From positions 1 to 64,000 of the forward strand of contig JBQJBP010000006.1 of assembly GCA_052078155.1 (NCBI GenBank): a DNA stretch of 64,000 nucleotides, read 5' to 3'. A program made the position numbers and the translations under genes. Shown here one piece after another: positions 39,251-47,948 of the stretch (position 1 is its first letter; every line of letters starts with the position of its first letter). The notes beneath the pieces are model-generated. The model was not told the DNA's origin. It saw only the letters and a program-made list of their open reading frames with translations, and made no database searches. The stretch is from CAXBMB01 sp052078155. GTDB taxonomy: Bacteria; Pseudomonadota; Alphaproteobacteria; Kiloniellales; DSM-21159.

Positions 39251-40150
39251 ATGACCGGTACAGCAAGTAACCAAGAGCAGTGGAAAAAAGTATCTGAAGG
39301 AAAAGGCTTTATCGCCGCCTTGGATCAAAGCGGGGGCTCCACTCCCAAGGCTCTGGGCCTTTACGGCATTGAACCCAGTGCCTGGTCCAACGACGAAGAA
39401 ATGTTCGACCTGATGCATCAGATGCGCGTGAGGATCATGACCTCCCGTGCGTTCCAGAAAGATCAGATCGTCGGCGCCATCCTGTTCGAAAAGACCATGG
39501 ACTCCCAGGCTGAAGGTCAGCCGGTTCCTGCCTTCCTCTGGGAAAAATGCGGCGTGGTTCCCTTTCTGAAAGTGGACAAGGGCCTGGAAGCTGAAGCTGA
39601 CGGCGTCAGCCTGATGAAGCCCATGCCGGGCCTGGGCGAAACCCTGGACCGTGCTGCCAAGCTTGGCATCTTCGGTACCAAGATGCGTTCCGTCATCAAG
39701 TCGGCGTCTGAAAGCGGCATCAACGCCATCGTTGATCAGCAGTTTGAAGTGGGCAAAGAGATCCTCTCTCATGGCCTCGTTCCCATCATCGAGCCGGAAG
39801 TGGACATCAACAGCGCAGACAAAGGCGATTGCGAGAAGATCCTCTTCGCCGCCATTCTGAAGCACCTGGATGCACTGTCTGACGACCAGTCCGTGATGCT
39901 GAAGCTGACTCTGCCCAACGACGCCAATGCGTACAAAGCCCTGATCGATCACCCCCGTGTTCTGCGCGTGGTGGCTCTGTCCGGCGGTTACAGCACCGAT
40001 GTGGCCTGCGAAAAGCTCAGTCAGAACGACGGCATGATCGCCAGCTTCTCCCGTGCGCTGACCGAAGGCCTCAACGTCTCCATGAGCGACGATGAATTCG
40101 AAGGCGCGCTGGAAGGCAAAGTCGAGAAAATCTACCAGGCATCTCTGTAA
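39251..40150 (+). CDS. fda: fructose-bisphosphate aldolase, class I
   Basis: Cleaves fructose 1,6-bisphosphate to two triose phosphates through a lysine Schiff base. 299 aa from ATG 39251, chosen because GGAG lies 7 bases upstream (the frame opens at 39227). GKGFIAALDQSGGSTPKAL, ILFEKTMD, PIIEPEVDI and MLKLTLPND (likely Schiff-base Lys) match the short bacterial class I aldolases of the staphylococcal Fda type. Stands alone within the catabolic region, converging on a crotonase gene; a repeat element lies between them. Confidence 0.94.
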   Translation: MTGTASNQEQWKKVSEGKGFIAALDQSGGSTPKALGLYGIEPSAWSNDEEMFDLMHQMRVRIMTSRAFQKDQIVGAILFEKTMDSQAEGQPVPAFLWEKCGVVPFLKVDKGLEAEADGVSLMKPMPGLGETLDRAAKLGIFGTKMRSVIKSASESGINAIVDQQFEVGKEILSHGLVPIIEPEVDINSADKGDCEKILFAAILKHLDALSDDQSVMLKLTLPNDANAYKALIDHPRVLRVVALSGGYSTDVACEKLSQNDGMIASFSRALTEGLNVSMSDDEFEGALEGKVEKIYQASL

Positions 40151-40160
40151 CGCCGACAGG

Positions 40161-40225
40161 CGAGAGGTAAATTCACGCTTAGAGGGGTGTCACCAAGTGA
40201 GGCCACTTAAAGCGATTTGACTCTA
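40161..40225 (-). repeat. stop-codon repeat, A half-module (copy 2)
   Basis: Runs AGAGGTAAATTCACGCTT ... AAAGCGATTTGACTCTA. It forms a hairpin between CGCTT and AAGCG with inner CACTT and GTGA pairings. It matches the A half of the 138-bp element. The terminal TA (40224-40225) is part of the TAG stop codon of the crotonase gene on the minus strand. It separates that gene from the convergent aldolase gene. Confidence 0.8.
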
Positions 40226-41005
40226 GAGACCTTTAAAGAGGGCGGGCCGCTTTTCCAGGAAAGCAGCCACGCCCTCTTTTGCATCGTGGCGGTGGCGCAG
40301 GTCACCGTTCATTTCCAGTTCGGCCCGAAACTGCGTCTCAAAGTCGTCCCCTTCCAGGCGATCCAGCAGGGCCCGGGTCTGAACCAGCGCATGGGTGGGG
40401 CCTTTGGCCAGCTGAGCGGCCAGTTCCCGGGCGCGGGGCAGCAGGGCATCATCTTCCAGAACTTCGCTGACCACGCCCAGATCCAGGGCCTGTCCGGCAG
40501 AGAGGGCGTCGTTGGTCATCATCATTTTCAGGGCGTTGCTCCGGCCGATGGCTTTGGGCAGCAGATAGCTGGACCCCAGATCCGGGGCCAGCCCGATGCG
40601 GCTGAAAACCTGAATGAACTTGGCGGAGGAAGCGGCCAGCAGAATGTCGCCTGTCAGGGCCAGGGAGAAGCCGCCGCCGGCGGCTGTGCCATTCACCGCA
40701 ACGATCACCGGAACCTGACAGCGGCGGAAGGCCTGAAAGACCGGGAAGTAGGCCCGCATCAGTTCCTCTGCCAGGTCCTTTTCCGGCGGCACCCGGTCCC
40801 GTAGATCCTGTCCGGAACAAAAACCCCGCCCTGCGCCTGTCAGGATGAGGGCCCGCAGCTCCGGATCCTGTTCAGTCTGGCGCAAGGCATCCAGAGCTTC
40901 TGCCATCATGGCAAAGGTCAGCGCATTGAGAGCTTCCGGACGGTTGAGTGTAAGGGTTGCAACCGCCCCCTCCCGGGTAAACTGAATGTACTGATAGTCC
41001 TGCAT
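40223..41005 (-). CDS. PaaG-type enoyl-CoA isomerase/hydratase
   Basis: 260 aa crotonase. NRPEALNALTFAMM, GRGFCSGQDLRDR and NGTAAGGGFSLALTGD form the CoA site. SRIGLAPDLGSSYLLPK with a single Asp is the signature of PaaG (ring-epoxide isomerase / enoyl isomerase), not of a two-Glu hydratase. Predicted to shift a double bond in an acyl-CoA. The TAG stop lies inside a repeat element. May be expressed with the upstream CaiB-CitE-CaiB-thiolase genes, although a repeat of 138 bp lies between. Confidence 0.87.
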   Translation of the reverse strand: MQDYQYIQFTREGAVATLTLNRPEALNALTFAMMAEALDALRQTEQDPELRALILTGAGRGFCSGQDLRDRVPPEKDLAEELMRAYFPVFQAFRRCQVPVIVAVNGTAAGGGFSLALTGDILLAASSAKFIQVFSRIGLAPDLGSSYLLPKAIGRSNALKMMMTNDALSAGQALDLGVVSEVLEDDALLPRARELAAQLAKGPTHALVQTRALLDRLEGDDFETQFRAELEMNGDLRHRHDAKEGVAAFLEKRPALFKGL

Positions 41006-41053
41006 GCTCAGTTCCCTTTGCGTCCAGACCTTTGGCTGGTTCGGGCCGTGTCT

Positions 41054-41191
41054 TAGAGCATGATCGGTTCAGTCAGAAGCGCTTTGCGCTAGTAACTAAA
41101 CCGTTGATCATCCTCTAACGCGTTGAAAAGAGGCAATTTCACGCTTCAAGTGTTGTCACCTAGTGAGTCCACTTAAAGCGATTTGACTCTA
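41054..41191 (-). repeat. 138-bp stop-codon repeat, full length (copy 3)
   Basis: Non-coding element from TA to TA, ends TAGAGCATGATCGG (B end) and CGATTTGACTCTA (A end). B half: TGATCGGTT pairs with AACCG/GATCA, with an inner AGCGC-TTT-GCGCT hairpin. A half: CGCTT..AAGTG..TCAC with GTGA..CACTT..AAGCG. By eye it differs from the copy at 51004-51141 at about 17 of 138 positions when turned round. The A-end TA (41190-41191) is in the TAG stop of the CaiB gene at 41189-42388. Confidence 0.9.
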
Positions 41192-42388
41192 GCCCTGATG
41201 TTGTCTGCTAGCCTTCTTTTCCAGCAGGCTGGCGATTTCCGCTTCAGAGTATCCGGCTTCAGCCAGCACTTCCGTCGAATGCGCCCCCAGATGGGGAGGC
41301 AGGGTGCGAATGGTGGAAGGGGTCTTGGAAAAGCGCACGGGCGGTTCGGGCATGCGCAGAGTCCCTTCGGTGGGGTGCTCTTTGAAATGCCAGAAGCCGC
41401 TGGCTTCCAGTTGCTCGTCATTCAGCAGATCTTCTTTGGTGTTGACCCGCTGCACGGGAATGTTGGCGGCATCCAGATCCCGCTGCCATTCGGCAGTGGT
41501 CCGGGTCGCGACAATATCGGCCAGCAGACCGTAGATCTCCTGGGAGTTTGCAACCCGTGTGGCCAGGCTTTCGAAGCGCGGATCGCTGCACAGCTCTTCC
41601 CGCCCGGCCAGTTTCAGAAACTGCTGCCAGTTGTCGTCCGTATAGGGCAGAACCGCCAGGTAGCCGTCCTTGGTGGCGTAGGGCTTGCGCATGGTGTTCA
41701 GCAGGCGCTCGTAGCCCATCTGCGCAATGGGGGGCTCAAAGCAGGCACCGTAGAGGTGTTCCACCATGACAAAGTCCACGAGAGACTCAAACATGGGCAC
41801 TTCAATGGCCTGACCACCGCCGCCGCGCTGGCGATGGAACAGAGCTGCCAGGACGGAAGAGACCACGTTAAAGGAGGTGGTCTTGTCAGCCATGATAGTG
41901 GGGACATAGCGGGGCTGGTCGGAGGTGATGGTCTGCAGATCTGCCAATCCTGAGGCGGCCTGAATGATGTCATCATAGGCTGGTTTGTTGGCCATGGGGC
42001 CGTCCCCGCGGAAACCGTAGGCCGCCACAAAGATCAGCTCGGGATAGGCGCTGGTGAACTTTTCTGCCTCCAGTCCCAGTTTCTTGGCCACAGCCGGGCG
42101 CATGTTGTGCACAAAGACATCGGCCGTCCCGACAATCTTGAACAGAGCCTCCCGGCCTTCCTCCTTGGTCAGATCCAGCACCACGGAGCGCTTGTTGCGA
42201 TTGGTGGCCATGAAAAGAGAGCCCATGGCCGGGTTCTTGCGGGGCCCGGAGTGCCGGGTGGTGTCGCCCACCGGGGTTTCAATCTTGATCACATCGGCGC
42301 CCATGTCGCCCAGCATCTGCGTGGCCCAGGGGCCAAGGATCACGGTGGTCAATTCTACAATGCGGATGCCGTCTAAAGTCCCGGTCAT
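41189..42388 (-). CDS. CaiB/BaiF CoA-transferase
   Basis: 399 aa from ATG 42388 (MTGTLDGIRIVELTTVILGP). The open frame extends to 42463, but the extra residues are not family-like and would overlap the CoA ester lyase gene. Motifs: MGADVIKIETPVGD, NRNKRSVVLDLTKEEG, and PAYDDIIQAASG with the probable catalytic Asp. Homologous to the CaiB gene two genes upstream (43387-44607), recalling the two-subunit BbsE/BbsF type CoA-transferase. Likely activates the pathway acid with CoA from succinyl-CoA (inference). Confidence 0.9.
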   Translation of the reverse strand: MTGTLDGIRIVELTTVILGPWATQMLGDMGADVIKIETPVGDTTRHSGPRKNPAMGSLFMATNRNKRSVVLDLTKEEGREALFKIVGTADVFVHNMRPAVAKKLGLEAEKFTSAYPELIFVAAYGFRGDGPMANKPAYDDIIQAASGLADLQTITSDQPRYVPTIMADKTTSFNVVSSVLAALFHRQRGGGGQAIEVPMFESLVDFVMVEHLYGACFEPPIAQMGYERLLNTMRKPYATKDGYLAVLPYTDDNWQQFLKLAGREELCSDPRFESLATRVANSQEIYGLLADIVATRTTAEWQRDLDAANIPVQRVNTKEDLLNDEQLEASGFWHFKEHPTEGTLRMPEPPVRFSKTPSTIRTLPPHLGAHSTEVLAEAGYSEAEIASLLEKKASRQHQG

Positions 42389-42443
42389 GTCTGCTAATCC
42401 AAAATCAAAAGATAGGGGTCTGTTGTCTGGGGTAGGGGCGGGA

Positions 42444-43343
42444 TCAGCCGCCTGCGCTTTCAATCTGTTCGACCAGAGCCAGCAGATTGCGGGCCTGTTT
42501 CAGATGGGGCATGTCGATCATCTTGCCGTCCAGTCCGACCACGCCCAGCCCCGGGTTCTGTTCGAAGACTTCGACCACCCGCTTGGCATGGGCGATTTCT
42601 TCTTCGGAGGGGGTAAAGGCCCGGTTGATGACCTCGCACTGGGCAGGATGGATGGCAATCTTGCCAATGAAACCAGACTTCTGATCTCGCAGGCACTCGG
42701 CCTCCAGCTCTTCCATGTCCCGGAAGTTGACCACCACCACGCCAACGGGCTGAATTTCCAGCGCCCGGGCCGTTGTCAGACAGAGGGTGCGGGCATGCTG
42801 GAAGGGGTAGTCATACTCCCCGGTAACGGGATGGCGGTTGTCACTGGCACCCAGCGCCGCTGCCAGGTCTTCCCCGCCCCAGGTCATGGCCACCAGTCGG
42901 TCCGTCACCCCTTCCAGATAGGTGTGGAAGGTCAGCAGGGATGCGGCAGTCTCGGTCGCAACACAGTGGATTTTGGTGCTGCCCAGCGGCAGGCCTTCGC
43001 GGGCTTCCAGGGCCGAGAGGTAGTCGGCCAGACGGTTCACTTCTTCGGCGGAATAGACCTTCGGCAAGACAATGCCATCGGGCGCCCCGCACATGACAGC
43101 GGCCAGATCCGGCAAGGCAAAGTCATGGTCCAGCGGGTTGATGCGCACCCAGAGCTGCTGGCGGGAACGATCGGTTTCCGCTTTCAGAAATCCCGCCACC
43201 ATTTCCCGGGCGACCTGCTGGCGATCATCTGCCACTGAATCTTCCAGATCCAGGATCAGGGCGTCTGCCGGGTTCAGGCGTCCCTTTGTCAGTTTGCGGT
43301 CACTGTCACCAGGGACGAACAACCAGGAGCGGATGATTTTCAT
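42444..43343 (-). CDS. CoA ester lyase (CitE/HpcH-HpaI family)
   Basis: 299 aa TIM-barrel lyase cleaving a beta-hydroxyacyl-CoA such as citramalyl-, malyl- or beta-methylmalyl-CoA. RSWLFVPGDSDRK, LDLEDSVADDRQQ (metal-site Asp/Glu), WVRINP, CVATETAASL, GGEDLAAALG and KIAIHPAQ are all present. Flanked by two CaiB genes; with the MaoC genes in the region it could finish an itaconate- or mesaconate-like branch. Confidence 0.9.
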   Translation of the reverse strand: MKIIRSWLFVPGDSDRKLTKGRLNPADALILDLEDSVADDRQQVAREMVAGFLKAETDRSRQQLWVRINPLDHDFALPDLAAVMCGAPDGIVLPKVYSAEEVNRLADYLSALEAREGLPLGSTKIHCVATETAASLLTFHTYLEGVTDRLVAMTWGGEDLAAALGASDNRHPVTGEYDYPFQHARTLCLTTARALEIQPVGVVVVNFRDMEELEAECLRDQKSGFIGKIAIHPAQCEVINRAFTPSEEEIAHAKRVVEVFEQNPGLGVVGLDGKMIDMPHLKQARNLLALVEQIESAGG

Positions 43344-43386
43344 AGATCTAACTTCTCATTCGTGACGTTTTCAGAGAGCGTGGAGG

Positions 43387-44607
43387 TCAGGCAGCCTTGC
43401 CTTTGTCTTTCGGCGTGGCGGTTGCACCACTGGCCAGCAGGGCCGTTATCTTGTCTTCGCTGTAGCCGATCTCCTGCAGGATTTCGACGCTCTGCTCGCC
43501 CAACAGAGGGGCGTGGCGAGAGCCTTCAGGCTGGGTTTCAGACCAGCTGGCTGGCACGGCCATGTCGTTCAGGCGGCCCTCGCTGGGATGTTCAAAGCTG
43601 GAAAAGAAACCCACTTCTTCCAGGTGCGGATCATCGATCAGAGAATCCAGCGTGTGCAGCGGCATGGCCGGAATGTCGGCGTCGTCGAAAAAGGCCAGCC
43701 ACTCCTGGGTCGTGCGGGTCAGCAGGAGGTCAGCCAGTTCGCCGTAGATGGAATCAATGTTTTCCGTTCGGGTGGTCATGGAGGCATAGCGCGGGTCCTG
43801 CTCCATCACTTCCGGTTTCCCCAGGGCGGAGAAAAAGGCCCGCCAGTGGATGTCCGTATAGACCAGAACACACACATACCCGTCCTTGGTGGGGTAGGGG
43901 CGACGGTCCGCAGACAGCAGTCGGGGATAGCCGGTCGGACCGATTGGAGGGTCAAAGGTTCTGCCGGAAAAATGGTCCGCCAAAACAAAGCTGGCCATCA
44001 TCTCAAACATGGGCATGTCCAGGCGTTGTCCCTGGCCCGTACGGCACTGATGATATAGGGCTCCGTTGATCTGACCCACGGCCCACAGACCCACGCCCCG
44101 GTCGACAATGGCGCTGGGGGCGTATTTGGGGGCCGAGCCATCGGCTTGCTCAAAGAGGGATGGGATCGCCACCGCCCCCTGAATCAGGTCATCAAAGGCA
44201 GGCTTTTTGGCGTAAGGGCCATTTTGCCCGTAGCCGTACATTCCTGCATAGATAATGCGCGGATTGGCCTGGGATACGGTTTCATAGGACAGGCCCAGCC
44301 GTTCCATGACCTGGGGACGGCGGTTATAAAGCAGGATGTCAGCCTGCTTGATCAGGTCCATGACCGCGGCATGGCCGTCCGGATTTTTCAGATCCAGAAC
44401 GATGGAGCGTTTGGAGCGATTGACGTTCAGGTAAATCGCGCCCATGCCCGGGTTGCGCAGCGGTCCGATACCTCTGACCGGATCCCCTTCCGGCGCTTCG
44501 ACTTTGATCACATCTGCACCCATATCCCCCAGAATCTGGGTGGTGTAGGGCGCCATCAGCATGTTCGAGAGATCGACGATTTTCACGCCGTCAAGGGGTC
44601 TGGCCAT
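43387..44607 (-). CDS. CaiB/BaiF CoA-transferase
   Basis: 406 aa. Begins GVKIVDLSNMLMAPYTTQ, then MGADVIKVEAPEGDPVRGIG, NRSKRSIVLDLKNPDG and KPAFDDLIQGAVAIPS (Asp of the family motif). Similar to the products at 41189 and 18819. Lies 12 bases after the DUF35 gene and 43 bases before the CoA ester lyase gene in a tight operon. Confidence 0.9.
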   Translation of the reverse strand: MARPLDGVKIVDLSNMLMAPYTTQILGDMGADVIKVEAPEGDPVRGIGPLRNPGMGAIYLNVNRSKRSIVLDLKNPDGHAAVMDLIKQADILLYNRRPQVMERLGLSYETVSQANPRIIYAGMYGYGQNGPYAKKPAFDDLIQGAVAIPSLFEQADGSAPKYAPSAIVDRGVGLWAVGQINGALYHQCRTGQGQRLDMPMFEMMASFVLADHFSGRTFDPPIGPTGYPRLLSADRRPYPTKDGYVCVLVYTDIHWRAFFSALGKPEVMEQDPRYASMTTRTENIDSIYGELADLLLTRTTQEWLAFFDDADIPAMPLHTLDSLIDDPHLEEVGFFSSFEHPSEGRLNDMAVPASWSETQPEGSRHAPLLGEQSVEILQEIGYSEDKITALLASGATATPKDKGKAA

Positions 44608-44619
44608 ATCGGTTACCTG

Positions 44620-45021
44620 TTAGGCTGCGGAACTGGGACGGAACATGGGCAGGGCTTGTCCGCCTTCTGTTTCCCGAAAGGTCACTTCCACCGCCTGATC
44701 AATACTCAGACCTTCAAAGTCACAATCGACAATGTTGGTCAGCATGGTTACGCCTTCCTCAAGAGTGACGTAGGCGATGACATAGGGAATTTCGGCCCGG
44801 CGCATGACCGAGTAGGAGTAGATCTTTCCCTTGCCGCTGGCCTGGTACCATTGGGTGTTGTTGCTCAGACAATGGGGACAGACAGCCCGAGGGTAGAAGT
44901 GGGTGTCATTGCAGTCGCCGCATTTCTTGAGCAGCAGTTTCCCTTCCTTCGTGGCGTCCCAGTAGGCCTGGGATTCCATGGTGATGGTCGGATCTGCGTA
45001 GGTGCGTTCCGGATTGCTCAT
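44620..45021 (-). CDS. DUF35 zinc-ribbon OB-fold protein
   Basis: 133 aa. A rubredoxin-like zinc ribbon with C34-x2-C37 and C48-x2-C51, then an OB-fold (GKIYSYSVMRRAEIPYVIAYVTLEEG). DUF35 proteins act as obligate subunits of thiolase-like enzymes (BbsA of BbsAB; ChsH2 with Ltp2). Its start overlaps the thiolase stop by 4 bases, so a 1:1 complex is likely. Confidence 0.9.
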   Translation of the reverse strand: MSNPERTYADPTITMESQAYWDATKEGKLLLKKCGDCNDTHFYPRAVCPHCLSNNTQWYQASGKGKIYSYSVMRRAEIPYVIAYVTLEEGVTMLTNIVDCDFEGLSIDQAVEVTFRETEGGQALPMFRPSSAA

Positions 45022-46190
45022 GCGTCGTTCCTCCCCAGAATGACGGTTGCACTGCCCATGCGCTGGGAGATCGAGCCTCCCGTGCCGTGGGCCAGGGCCA
45101 GGGTGCAGTCAGGCACCTGAACTTTTGGATGGGCTTCGCCGCGCAGCTGGCGCACGGCCTCGATGACTTTGGTCATGCTGCCCCGGTTGCTGGGGTGGTT
45201 GTTGCAGAGACCGCCGCCATCGGTGTTGAAGGGCAGTTTGCCGACCCCGGAGATGAGGTTGCCGTCTGAGACAAAAGCCCCGCCTTTGCCTTTTTCGCAG
45301 AACCCCAGGTCCTCGATCGTTTCCAGCACCGTGATGGTGAAGCTGTCGTAGATGGAGGCATAGTCCATGTCCGCCGGTGTCAGATTGGCTTCCTCAAAGG
45401 CAATGGGACCGGATTTGGCCGCGCCGGTGTAGGTCAGATCAAACCGACCGGAATTGAGGTGTTTGATGGCCGCTCCCTGGCCAAGAACCTTCACGCAGCG
45501 GTCACCAAGGGTTTTGGCAATTTCCGGGCTGACCAGGATCACCGCCCCGCCGCCGTCACTGATCACACAGCAGTCCAGCCGGTGCAGAGGATCGGCAATC
45601 ATGGGGGAGTTCACCACGTCTTCCACCGTGACCACATCGCGCAGCATGGCGTGCTCGTTGTACTGGGCATGGTGGGAGGCTGCCACCTTGATCCAGGCCA
45701 GCTGTTCGCTGGTGGTGCCATACTCGTGCATGTGCCGTTTGGCGGCCATGCCGTACATGTTCGTAATGACGGGCTGATAGGGGATTTCAAAGCCACGTTC
45801 CGGCAGCAGGTCGCCATAGTCGCGGGCAGGCAGGGTTTTCAGGCCTTCTGCTCTCGGTCGCCCGGCCAGGGTAACCAGCGCCACTTTGCACTTGCCTGAG
45901 GCGATGGCCTCCATGGCATGGCCCACATGAACGATGTAGGACGACCCGCCGGTTTCCGTGCTGTCCATATAGGTGATGTCCATGCCCATGTACTCGGCCA
46001 GAGACATGGGGCCAAGGCCGGGCACTGTGGCGTCACAGAAAATGCCATCCACATCGTCTTTGGTCAGTCCGGCATCGGCCAGGGCACCCTGGGCGATTTC
46101 GGCATGCAGTTGCATGACCGTTTTGTCCGTGGCTTTGCGGGTCGGGTGCTCAAACGCCCCGGCAATGTAAGCTTTACAACTTCGGCTCAT
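45018..46190 (-). CDS. thiolase-like protein lacking the nucleophilic cysteine
   Basis: 390 aa of the SCPx/Ltp thiolase group. The site that holds the acylated Cys in thiolases reads TETGGSSYIVHVGHA (S83-S84). The GHP motif is NNHPSNRGS and the C-terminal CxG motif is HGTGGSISQRMG. So both classic cysteines are missing, as in the retro-aldolase Ltp2 relatives and many uncharacterised thiolases with DUF35 partners. Could cleave a carbon-carbon bond by retro-aldol chemistry rather than thiolysis. Translationally coupled to the DUF35 gene. Confidence 0.85.
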   Translation of the reverse strand: MSRSCKAYIAGAFEHPTRKATDKTVMQLHAEIAQGALADAGLTKDDVDGIFCDATVPGLGPMSLAEYMGMDITYMDSTETGGSSYIVHVGHAMEAIASGKCKVALVTLAGRPRAEGLKTLPARDYGDLLPERGFEIPYQPVITNMYGMAAKRHMHEYGTTSEQLAWIKVAASHHAQYNEHAMLRDVVTVEDVVNSPMIADPLHRLDCCVISDGGGAVILVSPEIAKTLGDRCVKVLGQGAAIKHLNSGRFDLTYTGAAKSGPIAFEEANLTPADMDYASIYDSFTITVLETIEDLGFCEKGKGGAFVSDGNLISGVGKLPFNTDGGGLCNNHPSNRGSMTKVIEAVRQLRGEAHPKVQVPDCTLALAHGTGGSISQRMGSATVILGRNDA

Positions 46191-46251
46191 ATCAATTCCC
46201 GTTTGGTTTTACGTGTCCCTAAGGACAGGTTCTTCAAAGTCTTGTCGGGTC

Positions 46252-46382
46252 TGGCGCATGATCGGTTTGGTCAGAAAGCGCTCGGAACCAAACCAACATA
46301 AGTCCTCTAATTTCTTGAAAAGAGACCTATCCCTGCTCCAGGGACCGTCACCAGGTGAGGCCACCTGAAGCCTGTGGCTCTA
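46252..46382 (-). repeat. stop-codon repeat, diverged full copy (copy 4)
   Basis: About 131 bp, same order as the 41054 copy: GCGCATGATCGGTTTGGTCAGAAAGCGCTC ... AAGTCCTCTAAT...AAAAGAG ... CCGTCACCAGGTGAGGCCACCTGAAG ... GGCTCTA. The B end is eroded (TGGCG for TAGAG). The A-end TA (46381-46382) is within the TAG stop codon of the acyl-CoA dehydrogenase gene. Confidence 0.75.
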
Positions 46383-47546
46383 GTAGGATTTCGGCAGGCC
46401 CAGGGCCCGTTCGGCCAGATAACAGAGGATCAGCTGCGGGCTGACCGGTGCGATGCGATGGATCAGGCATTCACGCAGATAGCGCTCCACATGGAATTCC
46501 TTCGCATAGCCCATGCCGCCGTGGGTCATCACCGCGTTGGTGCAGGCCTCAAAGGTTGCTTCACCGGAAAGATACTTGGCGGCATTGGCTTCCTTGCCGC
46601 AATCCTCCCCGGCGTCGTAGAGGTTGGCGGCGCGGAAAGCCATCAGGTTGGCGGCTTCCAGCTCAGCCCAGGATTTGGCCAGGGGATGCTGAATGCCCTG
46701 GTTCTGACCGATGGCCCGGCCAAAGACCTCTCTGTCCTTGGCGTAGGTGACAGCTTTGTTGAGGGCGCAGCGACCAATGCCCACCAGAGAGGCGGCGATG
46801 AGAATGCGCTCTGCATTCAAACCGTGCAGCAGATAGCGGAAACCTTTGCCTTCCTCGCCGATCAGATCTTCTTTGGGGATCTTCAGGCCATCAATGAAGA
46901 CCTGGTTGGAGTCCACACATTTGCGGCCCATCTTGTCGATCTTGCGCACCTCCACGTGGGCACGGTCCAGATCGGTGTAGAAGAGGGAGAGGCCGTCCAT
47001 GGGGCGCTCTGTTTCGCCGAGATCCTTGGTGCGGGCGATCAGCAGCATTTTGTTGGCCTGCTGGGCCGTGGAGGTCCAGGTTTTCTGGCCGTGCACCACA
47101 TAGTGGTCGCCGTTCCAGACGGCCTTGGTTTTCAGCCGTGTGGTGTCCAGGCCGGTGTTGGGTTCGGTCACAGCAAAGCAGGCTGTGTCTTTGCGGCTGA
47201 TGATGGGGGGCAGCCAGCGTTGCTTTTGCTCTTCAGTACCAAAAACCACCACCGGGTTCAGGCCGAAGATGTTGATGGCTATGGCGGCAAAACCGGCGTT
47301 GCCGGTGCCGGATTCCGTGACAGCCTGGACCATGGTGGCGGCTTCGGTGATGCCCAGGCCACTGCCGCCGTATTTTTCCGGCATGGCAATGCCCAGCCAG
47401 CCTTCATCGGCAATGGCCTGGCAGAAGTCGTGCGGGAACTCGCCGTCATTATCCCGGTCCAGCCAGTACTGATCGTCAAAGCGCTCGCACAGTTTGGCGA
47501 TGCTGTCGCGGATCATCTTTTGCTCTGGACTGTAATCAATGCTCAT
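46380..47546 (-). CDS. acyl-CoA dehydrogenase
   Basis: 388 aa FAD enzyme. CFAVTEPNTGLDTTRLKT, KTWTSTAQQANKMLLIART, REVFGRAIGQNQGIQHPLAK and THGGMGYAKEFHVERYLRE are family blocks. Paralogue of the protein at 28139-29290 (both end LGLPKSY and lack the aromatic-E-G-T motif). Placed between the SDR and the thiolase-DUF35 pair, it resembles BbsG of the benzylsuccinate pathway by position. Its stop codon lies inside a repeat. Confidence 0.88.
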   Translation of the reverse strand: MSIDYSPEQKMIRDSIAKLCERFDDQYWLDRDNDGEFPHDFCQAIADEGWLGIAMPEKYGGSGLGITEAATMVQAVTESGTGNAGFAAIAINIFGLNPVVVFGTEEQKQRWLPPIISRKDTACFAVTEPNTGLDTTRLKTKAVWNGDHYVVHGQKTWTSTAQQANKMLLIARTKDLGETERPMDGLSLFYTDLDRAHVEVRKIDKMGRKCVDSNQVFIDGLKIPKEDLIGEEGKGFRYLLHGLNAERILIAASLVGIGRCALNKAVTYAKDREVFGRAIGQNQGIQHPLAKSWAELEAANLMAFRAANLYDAGEDCGKEANAAKYLSGEATFEACTNAVMTHGGMGYAKEFHVERYLRECLIHRIAPVSPQLILCYLAERALGLPKSY

Positions 47547-47948
47547 CTGTCATCATCTTTCCGCTGACTGGCGCTTGCTAACCAGTAATTTCGATTATTC
47601 GAACGATATGCGTATATTGGTCTTTATCGCAAGAAAGTTCGACCCTGTTGGCTGGATTTCTGATCCCTGGTGATGGGAAGGAAGGGGCGTGCCGCCTGGG
47701 AACTTGCGCAGAGGTGCGGTTTCTTCCTGGCCAGCAGCAAGGAACGGGCCGTTGAAGGTTCGGTCGGCCTGCACTGGACGCGTATAGCCAACCAGGCCAC
47801 CTCTTGATCGCGTTCAATCTCCAACTGAAGAAAGCGCGCTGGATTTGCTGAGGTTCCTGCGTGTTTGGCTCGTTCTCGGCTTTTTTTGAAGAGGTCAACG
47901 CAGCAGAGCCGGGCAGGCGTCGAGGGACAACCTGCCCGTTCCGGTCTG
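47547..47948. other. gap with promoter of the 46.2-47.5 kb gene
   Basis: 402 bases, no convincing gene. ATTTCGATTATTCGAACGATATGCGTATATTGG (about 47587-47619) holds the recurring CGAA half-sites just upstream of the acyl-CoA dehydrogenase gene. A hairpin CGGGCAGG/CCTGCCCG (47910-47938) follows the SDR stop on the minus strand and may terminate it. Confidence 0.45.

Noticed and set aside
41054..41191. The 138-bp element as a coding IS or a small RNA gene
   Set aside because: No open frame is conserved between copies and there is no promoter-terminator layout. A non-coding miniature element explains the ends better.
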